A DNA stretch of 15,754 nt from Amoebophrya sp. AT5.2 (taxonomy: Eukaryota; Sar; Dinophyceae; Syndiniales; Amoebophryaceae), in contig RXOD01005127.1 in the NCBI GenBank assembly GCA_005223375.1, positions 1 to 15,754 on the forward strand. Direction: 5' to 3'. A model generated the notes under the pieces. It ran no database searches. It was not told where the DNA came from and was given only the letters and a program-made list of their open reading frames with translations. Made by a program: the position numbers and the translations under genes. The first letter of the stretch is position 1; every line of letters begins with the position of its first letter. This document shows, in pieces, positions 9,661-15,754 of this stretch.

Positions 9661-9990
9661 ATGGAAGGAAGCAAACGATCTTTGGAGTCTAGCAAGGAGC
9701 GCGAGTACCTGGCGCGGAACTACGAGCATCTGAAGCGATTTTTGGTTTGTCATGCTCTACCTCTTAGAGGCTCTAGTGGGTCTTTGTTTCACTTAGTAGC
9801 GCAAGCACGATTTTCGTCTCTCCAACAGTATAATGCGCGAAGACGCAAACTCCACCTGGCAGATTTGCATTTTCTCCCGCGAACATACGACCAGCTGTTG
9901 TTTTCGGCAGGTTTTTATACCCTTTGGCGTTTCATGTTGCTATTGCTTCCGAACGGAGTCGCGGATACCAGTCCCACTGCTACTTGCTAG
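9661..9990 (+). CDS. Possible small plus-strand protein, unidentified
   Basis: From ATG 9661 the frame reads MEGSKRSLESSKEREYLARN..., a charged helix-like start. It stays open for 109 residues to TAG at 9990. An 84-nt GT..AG segment (9745-9828, acceptor CTCTCCAACAG) could be spliced out without changing the frame, joining EHLKRFL to YNARRRKLHLADLHFLPRTY. A further donor GCAG|GTTTTT occurs near 9910. The unspliced C-terminus contains a hydrophobic stretch (AGFYTLWRFMLLLL) that might be a membrane segment. I do not recognise the protein. It is the only likely plus-strand gene in the window and diverges from the gene at 9604. Coding status is uncertain. Confidence 0.35.
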   Translation: MEGSKRSLESSKEREYLARNYEHLKRFLVCHALPLRGSSGSLFHLVAQARFSSLQQYNARRRKLHLADLHFLPRTYDQLLFSAGFYTLWRFMLLLLPNGVADTSPTATC

Positions 9991-10439
9991 CAATCACGCA
10001 GCGTTTTCTATCCGTTCGAATAGCTCATAGGCTCCTGCCGTGGCACGGTTTGTTTTCCTAGGGACTCCTGGTTTCTTGTCATAAGCAGCAATGAAAAAAC
10101 GTGAGCAACCAGCCGTCCTTCAGTAAATTTGCTTCGAACCGAGAGGAGTTGTTTTTTCCTAAAGTCGGGTGTTCCACGTCGAGTAGTCTCTGAATGGAGG
10201 GCGATCAAACCGGTGACATCGTCGTCTACTTCAACGGAAGTAGGGAGGTGCGGATGATGTTCACGCTTGAGTGGGGAGCTTAGAAGCCCCTACAGGTGGC
10301 CGACGGCAGCATTCCATTCGAAGTAAACGTACGAAGTAGATATGGGTGCGTGTACGGTAGGGGCTACTTCTTTATCGTCGTCTCTTTTACGTGTCCTTCT
10401 TACACCCGAGGATGCGGAAGGCGCAGAGACTCTCGACTT
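9991..10439. other. Region without a recognised gene
   Basis: On the minus strand a frame from about 10290 to 10008 is open (SVEVDDDVTGLIALHSETTR...) and could be a coding exon, but I see no domain and no clear splice sites. An imperfect inverted repeat at 10282-10293 / 10357-10368 is listed separately. Confidence 0.35.
10282..10368. repeat. Inverted repeat, 12-nt arms with a 63-nt spacer
   Basis: AGAAGCCCCTAC (10282-10293) pairs with GTAGGGGCTACT (10357-10368) with one mismatch. The spacer contains two CGAAGTA copies. It could be a small foldback element or chance. Confidence 0.5.
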
Positions 10440-10568
10440 TTAAAGCGCTATCCTTCCTTCGCGTCGGTGTTTATAAGTCCTGTTTGTAATGTCGTGGAAG
10501 GCCTCTTGGTTCTTGATGTACAGTTTCAAAAGTCCGTATGTCATCACTGCAGCTCGCTCCGGGCCCAT
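10440..10568 (-). CDS. Possible first exon of an unidentified gene just downstream of the Alba gene
   Basis: A minus-strand frame from ATG 10568 reads MGPERAAVMTYGLLKLYIKN and continues QEAFHDI before a TAA at 10440. The sequence looks like real protein (regular helix pattern, balanced codons) but is too short to be whole. It starts 70 bp beyond the Alba stop codon, compatible with a tandem gene. No clean GT donor follows the conserved-looking part, so the rest of the gene cannot be placed. I do not recognise the family. Confidence 0.3.
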   Translation of the reverse strand: MGPERAAVMTYGLLKLYIKNQEAFHDITNRTYKHRREGRIAL

Positions 10569-10638
10569 GCTGAGCGACCGCTCAATTTCTCCACATCATA
10601 CGTCCTTCATCCAAAGTAAAAGTTCTCAAGAAGAACAG

Positions 10639-11802
10639 TTACTCCTCAGCGTCCTCACCGCCGGGGGACTCACCGCCGGGGGACTTGGAGCGCTTTCCCT
10701 TCTTTCCCTTACCCTTTCCCTTCTTGCCCTTTCCGCCCTCCTTTCCCTCCTTTCCCTCCTTTCCCTTTCCTTTGCCCTTCTTTCCCTTACCCTTGCCCTT
10801 TCCTTTCCCCTTGCGCTTCTTTTCGCCGCCCTCTTCTCCGTCCTCGGAAGAACGCGGCTTGCGCGGACCGCCCTTGATCATCTGTGGAAGAAGTTGTCCC
10901 ATACCATGCTGGTCATTTTACCGTGTCTGTACTGCGTTTCTTTGTGCCCTAGTACTCTCTCGGCAAAAACTTTCATCATGCGTCCCATGGCCATGTGGTC
11001 GATGCGACTACTATCAGTAAAAGTCGCTTGATGTGCTTGCTGATTGTGCTTGTATGGCAACGATGGGAAGCGAACTCTACTTCAAAGACAAAAAAGCACA
11101 GCAGCTTCAGAAAAGCTGAAGGTAAAGGAGGATCCGTACAATATTTAGGTACCTCCTCGGGGTCCATCTCGACGACGAGGGACTCGTCCAGGGGCTCCTG
11201 GTACCCGATGTGCTTGGTGTCCAGCTCCTTCTTGGACAGCGTGATTTCGATGAAGCTCACGTTGCGGGTGTTCTTCACCTGTGTCAAAGAAGGTCCAGGT
11301 TATGTATTTTTTTTTCGAAATTAATAGTACACCCAAATCCAAATCCAAATGCAGTTGCAGTAGACACAAAGTTGTATAATTTCCCCGCCCTTATTCAGTA
11401 CCGGGTCGAGTCCCTCTTCCAGCGGCTCCCACTCGTCGACGACCTCGACGGATCCCAGCTTCGTGATCTGGTGCAGCCCTTTAAAGCGACGCTTGATCAC
11501 CTCCGCGACAGTGACAGCAGTGGCCAGCGCAGCGCCTGTGGCCTTCAGCGTGAACCTTGTGTTGTTTGCATCAGAATCAATTACTTTATGTTTATCCTGC
11601 CGACGGGGGAATAATGCTTGATGTTGTAGAATCCAAGATAAAATTCGAAAGACGTCGTGGCATGATACTCGTCCATTTCCTTCTCGTTGAAGAGCTTGGA
11701 GGCGTAGGAAACGTAAGTCGCGGTGCGGCCCTTGGCAGTCACGCGGATCTCATCGTCGGAGGTAGCCTCCTTGGCGGTCTGCTTGCGGCGGTACTTCTCC
11801 AT
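10639..11802 (-). CDS. Alba-like: Alba-domain nucleic-acid-binding protein with Lys/Gly-rich tail
   Basis: Eukaryotic Alba proteins bind DNA or RNA and act in chromatin or translational control. Four exons (11802-11669, 11555-11402, 11278-11153, 10881-10639) join in phase to 218 residues. The Alba domain spans about 17-115: DDEIRVTAKGRTATYVSYAS, KATGAALATAVTVAEVIKRR, GLHQITKLGSVEVVDEWEPL and RNVSFIEITLSKKELD, matching the plant/apicomplexan type closely. After GYQEPLDESLVVEMDPEE the last exon is a tail of GKGK, GKEG and KGKKGK repeats ending in two SPGGE units and an acidic end. Plant homologues carry RGG repeats in this place, so a Lys/Gly tail could do the same non-specific nucleic-acid contact; that is inference. 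Start ATG at 11802 (MEKYRRKQ) fits the family's usual N-terminus. Conserved domain joins confirm each splice. Confidence 0.92.
10656..10830. repeat. Low-complexity pyrimidine/purine tract and 15-bp tandem duplication in the Alba tail exon
   Basis: CACCGCCGGGGGACT is repeated exactly at 10656-10670 and 10671-10685, coding SPGGE twice. From about 10687 to 10830 the plus strand is nearly all pyrimidine (CTTTCCCTTTGCC-type units), the minus strand purine, coding the GKGK tail. Confidence 0.85.
10882..11152 (-). other. Alba gene intron 3
   Basis: 271 nt. Donor GAGGAG|GTACCT, acceptor CTTCTTCCACAG, phase 0. It joins the Alba core to the Lys/Gly tail exon. A CAGCTT/AAGCTG hairpin lies near the donor end. 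No terminal inverted repeats or flanking duplication like those in the RRM gene are seen. Confidence 0.85.
11279..11401 (-). other. Alba gene intron 2
   Basis: 123 nt. Donor GACCCG|GTACTG, acceptor TTGACACAG, phase 0. It contains a short tandem repeat of the hexamer CCAAAT (plus strand) near 11333-11350 and a run of nine T's. Confidence 0.9.
11556..11668 (-). other. Alba gene intron 1
   Basis: 113 nt. Donor GACGA|GTATCA, acceptor AACACAAG, phase 2. The join restores NEKEMDEFTLKATG, the family's conserved strand. Confidence 0.85.
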
Positions 11803-12456
11803 TTTGAGGTTGTGGTGGCGAGAAAAAGTGAAAAGGTTTGGAAAACTTGTAGCTGGTGTGCGACGATCCCCTACCGTACGTCTCGTGCGCTAAAAGCGGC
11901 CTTTAGGTCGTGAGAAAAGTAGGATTTCAGGTTTAGAAAATAAGGGAAAGATAGACATAGAGTAGTTTTCAAGAACAAAATTAAACGATGACGAAGATTA
12001 GAATTGGACGCGCGGTTTAGAAAAGGTAAAAATTCGCGAAGCAAACAAAGTCGTCGTTGCGATGAGTTGCAGTTGCAATGAGGGTCTTGAGTTTGAGCGA
12101 GCAAGTACTGACGCGAACCTTGGCGGCGAAGTGAACCACGGCAGAGCTGGAGATCGTAGAAGATCGCAGGACCGCAACCACGCACAAGTTCAAACAATAT
12201 CGTAGGCTTAACTTGATCAAAGTTATTTCACGATTTTCACGCGGACTTGAACTTTCTGTATCTGGACTCGCTGAGCACATACATGACCACGACTTAAGAT
12301 TTCTGTTCTTCTACCATGTAGAAACACTGACGTCATTCGAGGACTTAGCACGGGCAGGGGCACGCTTTTAATTAGATCTTGTCAACAAGAACCACCAAAC
12401 ACTCCAGCACTCCCAAAAGCCCTGCTCAGGGCTCTCCATCCCGAGCGCGCCGCCCG
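11803..12456. other. Intergenic region upstream of the Alba gene
   Basis: No gene is supported here. It should hold the Alba promoter and the 3' flank of the 12457-13572 gene. A palindrome AGCCCTG-CT-CAGGGCT lies at 12418-12433, 23 bp past that gene's stop, and might mark its 3' end. The minus-strand frame at 12017-12280 has no protein-like character. Confidence 0.4.
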
Positions 12457-13572
12457 TTAAAGACGAGAGGATTTCTCTGCTGCTCCTCCGTTCTTTGCGG
12501 CTCCTGGACCGCTTTCCGCGCTAGACCCCGGATCCTCAGCAAAGTCGACGCACAGCGGGTAGTGATCTGACAGTGCAATGTCTTTCAGAACTTTTGCGTC
12601 GGACACGTCGTGGTACCTCAAAAATTCCATGTTCGCGAAAACGTAGTCTATTCTGTACAGCGGCTGACCCACATGTGCTGAAAATTTGTCTTCCTTCCCC
12701 AGTTTGTGTACAGCGGGGACGCAGCCGCTTTTCGTCTCCACGGTCGTGTGAAACAGCTCGAAAGCGTCGACCATGATGCTCTCCCCATGATCCCACGCTG
12801 GAGCCGATTTCTTGATCATATCCGAACAGCCGCTCTGCGGCGGGTTCCAGCCTTTTTCCGCGTGTCTCTCCTCCAGCGCGCGCCACTCGTCGTCGGTGTA
12901 GTCCTCCCGGGTCAAGGAGTTTAAATCTCCGAGCAGCAAGCACGGGCTCCCACCCCCGCGCTCGCTCCAGATTTGCTCTTGGAGGTATTGAAGCTGGGTG
13001 CACCGCTCTGCTTCCGAGATGTGGTCCAGATGCGTGACGAAGACACGCAGGTCTGCCTCGTCCCCCGTGTCTGCGACTGCGTACTCGCCCCCCGGAACTC
13101 CCTCGCCGCACGTCCCGCCCCCCAGAACCTTCAGCCATACCTCCAGCATTCCTCTGGCAATCCGGTGCGTCTCACCCTCCTTCGCGATTTCCCCGTTGAA
13201 CTTTTTCGTCCCGGCGGGAAAGGAAAAGCAGCTGCCACCAGGAACATGGTGCTTCTCGATCTTACCGACCGCAAACTTGCTCTTCGAGGACAGAAGCGCG
13301 TTGCCGTATTTCTCGCGCACGTGGCCCCAAAAAGAGACGTCGTAGCCAGGAGCCGGTGCTTCTGCCGCCGTGCTGTCATCGGTTATCTTTCTCGCAAGTT
13401 CGTATAGGCAGTCTTCATTCTGGCGCAGATCAACCTCGTTCAATGAAACGAGGTCGGGACGCAGCGCTTTCAGGGAGGCCGCAATGGCGTCGAGCGTGGA
13501 AGACTGCGTGGCAGCGTCAACGAAACGCCGCACATTGTACTGCACAACGCGGACGCTCGATGGAAGAGGCAT
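12457..13572 (-). CDS. Endonuclease/exonuclease/phosphatase (DNase I-fold) family enzyme
   Basis: A complete intronless 371-residue member of the EEP superfamily, metal-dependent phosphodiester or phosphomonoester hydrolases. All hallmark motifs are present in order: QYNVR (N13), LNEVD (E46), YGNALLS (89-95), THLDH (H181), LLGDLNS (D216, N218), YRIDYVF (D309) and LSDHYPL (D336, H337). The catalytic set therefore looks intact. A Gly-rich segment at 150-162 separates two core strands. The C-terminal 25 residues are Ala/Gly/Ser-rich and probably disordered. No signal peptide, transit peptide or membrane segment is clear; the ATG at 13572 (MPLPSSVRVV) sits directly before the first core strand, so I chose it. 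The substrate cannot be told from sequence: nuclease, lipid phosphatase and deadenylase branches share these motifs. Confidence 0.9.
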   Translation of the reverse strand: MPLPSSVRVVQYNVRRFVDAATQSSTLDAIAASLKALRPDLVSLNEVDLRQNEDCLYELARKITDDSTAAEAPAPGYDVSFWGHVREKYGNALLSSKSKFAVGKIEKHHVPGGSCFSFPAGTKKFNGEIAKEGETHRIARGMLEVWLKVLGGGTCGEGVPGGEYAVADTGDEADLRVFVTHLDHISEAERCTQLQYLQEQIWSERGGGSPCLLLGDLNSLTREDYTDDEWRALEERHAEKGWNPPQSGCSDMIKKSAPAWDHGESIMVDAFELFHTTVETKSGCVPAVHKLGKEDKFSAHVGQPLYRIDYVFANMEFLRYHDVSDAKVLKDIALSDHYPLCVDFAEDPGSSAESGPGAAKNGGAAEKSSRL

Positions 13573-14251
13573 TGAAGATGAAGCCACAGATATTTTCCTA
13601 CTTTCACGCAACAGCTATCTATGGATCTGCTTCTGCACTCAGGTCGTGTAAGAAAAGTTTCTTTTCTCGCGCGTAACTAGAATATCGCATCCATCGTCAC
13701 GCATCCCTCGCCATGTTCGCAGGAAAAGCAAGTCGATAAATTGAATGGATTTCCCGAACGACACCGACCCCGCACAAACGGTTCATATATTGGACCGCGC
13801 TTCATAATTGCAGGAAATCAGTGTTGCTATCTGAGCAGTTATCGAGCAGGAGAGCTGCAGCACATCCATCGTCGCCGCGCTCATCGATAGTATATACTTA
13901 GGTGGAGAGCAGAAACTTTAGTGCGCATCTTCCTTTTCGTTTTCTCTGCGAAATTGCGCAACTGACCTACGACGCCAGCCACAGCAAAGCTGCCCAGTAG
14001 TTGGCTAATTGAGTAATCTCGTTGCGGGACTCGCGTCAGCCGCGCGCTTCTATAAATCAAGGTCGCTACCTTGTGACAAACACCCCCTGTGCCGGTGCGA
14101 GACCGAGCGTCTGTTGACTTGCGCCACCTCCCAGAAGCGATGCGCTGCCAGACTACATTCTTGCTACCCGATCCACAGTGACCGCGGTCGCCAGGTTTTG
14201 CGCGTTCAGGTTAGAAACCACCGGCGGACAATACTCCAGCCCCTCCATCTG
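13573..14251. other. Intergenic region upstream of the EEP gene
   Basis: No gene is supported. Several short symmetric elements occur: AGTATATACT near 13888, CAAGGT/ACCTTG with a 4-nt loop near 14058-14073, and a perfect GACCGCGGTC palindrome near 14180. The plus-strand frame at 14009-14347 looks non-coding. No tRNA or snRNA pattern was found. Confidence 0.4.
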
Positions 14252-14644
14252 TTACACCAGCGCGGCAGCTTCCCCGCGATGCCGCTGACTCCCCAGTGGG
14301 ATGGCCGTCTCGTCGTTGCCCCTGGCGCAAAGCCTTGCCTTCCGTGACTTGGTCGGCCTATCTGTCCTCAGGTCCGGTTCGCCATCCGTCGGCGTCGGCC
14401 AAGTGCCCGCGTACGTCTCCAAAACGGTTTTGGTGAGGACTTTGGTCCGGCACTTTGTGTAGAAAGACGCCAGGCCGCGTCTGGCGTTCTTCGCCTCCCG
14501 GAGGACTGTCGCGGAGGAGAGTACGAATAAACACGCTTCAGCTTGTTCATTGCTCGCGCCCGCTTCCTCCTCCCGCGTGCTGGTTCTACTTGGTTTCCCT
14601 AGTATCTGAAGCTGTTGTATATTTCGGATCCTTATTTTTTTTAG
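14252..14644 (-). CDS. Unidentified open frame, probable internal or terminal exon
   Basis: A 130-codon minus-strand frame without any ATG runs to TAA at 14252. Its middle looks coding: EEEAGASNEQAEACLF, AKNARRGLASFYTKCRTKVL, TKTVLETYAGTWPTPTDGEP. The likely acceptor is CAACAG or CTTCAG near 14610. I do not recognise a domain. The complementary plus-strand frame is also open, which weakens the case. It may be the downstream exon of a gene that includes 14888-15157. Confidence 0.35.
   Translation of the reverse strand, partial: LKKIRIRNIQQLQILGKPSRTSTREEEAGASNEQAEACLFVLSSATVLREAKNARRGLASFYTKCRTKVLTKTVLETYAGTWPTPTDGEPDLRTDRPTKSRKARLCARGNDETAIPLGSQRHRGEAAALV
14419..14433. repeat. Perfect short palindrome
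   Basis: CCAAAACGGTTTTGG, a 7-bp inverted repeat around one base, inside the possible exon at 14252-14644. Probably incidental. Confidence 0.6.
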
Positions 14645-14887
14645 CTATTCATTGGGTTGATGGGTGTCGCCACTGTGCCGATTTTATTATAGCAAACGCA
14701 GTACTGCCAGTAGCAGCACTGCCACAGTTTTTAATTTTCTGCCAGACTGTTTCGACGTATGTTCTATCTGACCGGCTCTGGTTACACGTTACGTGCCACA
14801 GGAGGAAAGAAGTATGATAAAGCGAGGCCCCTCATTGATTTGACGCATGCGGGATGATCGCAGCAAAAAGCTAGCCAATAACAGACA
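14645..14887. other. AT-rich spacer, possibly an intron
   Basis: It is less GC-rich than both flanks and shows no coding pattern. If the flanking minus-strand open stretches belong to one gene, this would be most of the intron between them. Confidence 0.25.
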
Positions 14888-15157
14888 CTATTGCAAGCGC
14901 TTAGCTGTACACGTATGCAAGGCAGTATGCACGGCACTAAGTAAGTACGTCCTGTGATGTGTTGCGACTGAGCTGACATGGCGGTCTCCGTCCTCCCCAT
15001 CATCAACCGCATCCGCAGCATCTGGCTCGTCGTTCGCGGACTGGGGCGCGCCAGCCTGGGGCTGCAGCGTTTGCATATGATTATAAGCAGCACGCTCAAC
15101 TTGTGAGAAGCGTGGGGGCGGCAGCTGTGAACTAGCCCAAGGGCTCGGCTTCTTCGT
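14888..15157 (-). CDS. Unidentified open frame, possible exon
   Basis: A minus-strand frame opens after TAG at 15158 and reads KKPSPWASSQLPPPRFSQVE, then RAAYNHMQTLQPQAGAPQSA and an acidic run NDEPDAADAVDDGEDGD. The composition suggests a disordered but real protein region. Coding character fades after HVSSVATHH; a donor GAC|GTACTTAC near 14950 would fit. No domain is recognised. Confidence 0.35.
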   Translation of the reverse strand, partial: TKKPSPWASSQLPPPRFSQVERAAYNHMQTLQPQAGAPQSANDEPDAADAVDDGEDGDRHVSSVATHHRTYLLSAVHTALHTCTAKRLQ

Positions 15158-15754
15158 CTAGATCTACAACGCTTTTGATCATATAACATTTGCTGCAAGG
15201 CCAGTAAAGAACAGGACGAAGATCGTAGTCCTTCTACTATGGGTCGCTGCAACCGCGGGGGGCTCTCAGCCGGTGTTCACGGAGAGATGAAGGGCGGCCT
15301 TTATTTTACGTTTACACACGGCGACAGAGGCGAAGCGCCTTTTTTTAGTTCGTCTGCGTCGAATGCCAAGAATGCGAACGTGCTGCAACAAGCTTAACTC
15401 GACCGATTCCCTTCTTTTTCTTCCATCCTCTTTGGCCGTCGAGTCATTATATGACTTCGACTTTCATCTTGACTCACGACAGTTCTACTCAACAGCATGG
15501 GAATGCTTATTGTGAAGATTAGAGGATGAAGCCCAGGCCGTCCATCTCTACGGGACTTTTCGCGGGCGAAAAGGGGCGCGGAGTACTTGCCCGGACCTGG
15601 GCGCAAGTGGTTCGGCCCGGATGGGCCGCGACGTGCGTGACCACTACGCGAGTTGATTTCTTTGCTTTTCGGCGCGGCCGCGCGAATGTGCCACCCGAGT
15701 GCCACCCGTGGGTGCGCCAGGCCGTGTGCCAGGCCGCCGGCGGGGGACAGGCGG
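15158..15754. other. Right-edge region without a recognised gene
   Basis: I see no supported gene. There are small foldbacks (CTTTTCG/CGAAAAG near 15556-15573) and short direct repeats near the right end (GTGCCACCCG twice, GCCAGGCCG twice, 15688-15739). The long minus-strand frame at 15394-15705 is GC-driven and not protein-like. Confidence 0.4.
15328..15346 (+). terminator. Hairpin followed by a T run (possible Pol III-type terminator)
   Basis: AGGCG-AAG-CGCCT followed by seven T's. In a eukaryote a T run ends RNA polymerase III transcription, but no tRNA, 5S or other Pol III gene is recognisable upstream, so it may be chance. Confidence 0.2.

Noticed and set aside
10125..10140. tRNA B-box-like string (GGTTCGAA on the minus strand)
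   Set aside because: The flanking bases do not form a T-arm stem and no acceptor or anticodon arm can be drawn around it.
10240..10380. Reassigned stop codons (TAG read as sense), since one frame continues protein-like across a TAG, and some Amoebophrya reassign stops
   Set aside because: All well-supported genes here end at ordinary stops, conserved Trp is TGG, and the introner TAG is removed by splicing.
10489..11031. 180-residue plus-strand open frame with Leu/Ser repeats, membrane-like
   Set aside because: It is the antisense of the GKGK tail of the Alba gene; the minus strand is confirmed by the conserved Alba exons.
15328..15346. Bacterial rho-independent terminator
   Set aside because: The shape fits, but the window is eukaryotic; it is listed only as a weak Pol III-type signal.
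1..15754. CRISPR array, tRNA, rRNA, spliced-leader or U6-like genes
   Set aside because: No regular repeat-spacer pattern, no cloverleaf, and no recognisable dinoflagellate spliced-leader or U6 core string on either strand.

Overview
The window is eukaryotic nuclear DNA. The genes are split by short introns whose GT..AG ends keep the reading frame, the proteins are long with low-complexity and Lys/Ala-rich stretches, and there are no bacterial-style operons. Three things point to an alveolate, most likely a compact-genome dinoflagellate relative such as a syndinean (Amoebophrya-like): an Alba protein of the plant/apicomplexan type, MKA-type Lys/Met/Ala-rich tails, and an introner-like element inside a coding intron. 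This lineage call is inference. Conserved Trp residues are TGG and the genes end at ordinary stops, so the standard code fits.

Layout, nearly all on the minus strand. (1) 1-4530: a large RAD16-family SWI2/SNF2 ATPase with a RING finger, running off the left edge. It appears to be fused at its N-terminus to a basic H1-like tail and a PARP-type zinc finger. (2) 5346-7272: a probably mitochondrion-targeted protein with three RRM-like domains. Its coding sequence is interrupted by a 407-bp element with 39-nt terminal inverted repeats and a 5-bp direct repeat (6027-6443). Removing the element with one repeat copy restores the frame exactly. (3) 8056-9604: a two-exon gene of unknown function with a helical N-terminal half. 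(4) 9661-9990 (+): a possible small divergent gene starting 56 bp from gene 3. (5) 10639-11802: a four-exon Alba-domain nucleic-acid-binding protein with a Lys/Gly tail. (6) 12457-13572: a complete endonuclease/exonuclease/phosphatase-fold enzyme. (7) 13573-15754: mostly non-coding, with two open stretches (14252-14644 and 14888-15157, minus) that look coding but that I cannot identify.

The recognised genes have a nucleic-acid theme (chromatin/repair ATPase, RRM protein, Alba protein, possible nuclease), but they are separate transcription units and nothing shows that they work together. The most notable object is the introner-like element. Its inverted repeats reach exactly to its ends, it has a target-site-type duplication, each inverted repeat carries GTAAGTG reading inward, it contains a perfect 14-bp hairpin, and it holds an inverted 20-nt copy of the exon just upstream of its own insertion point.
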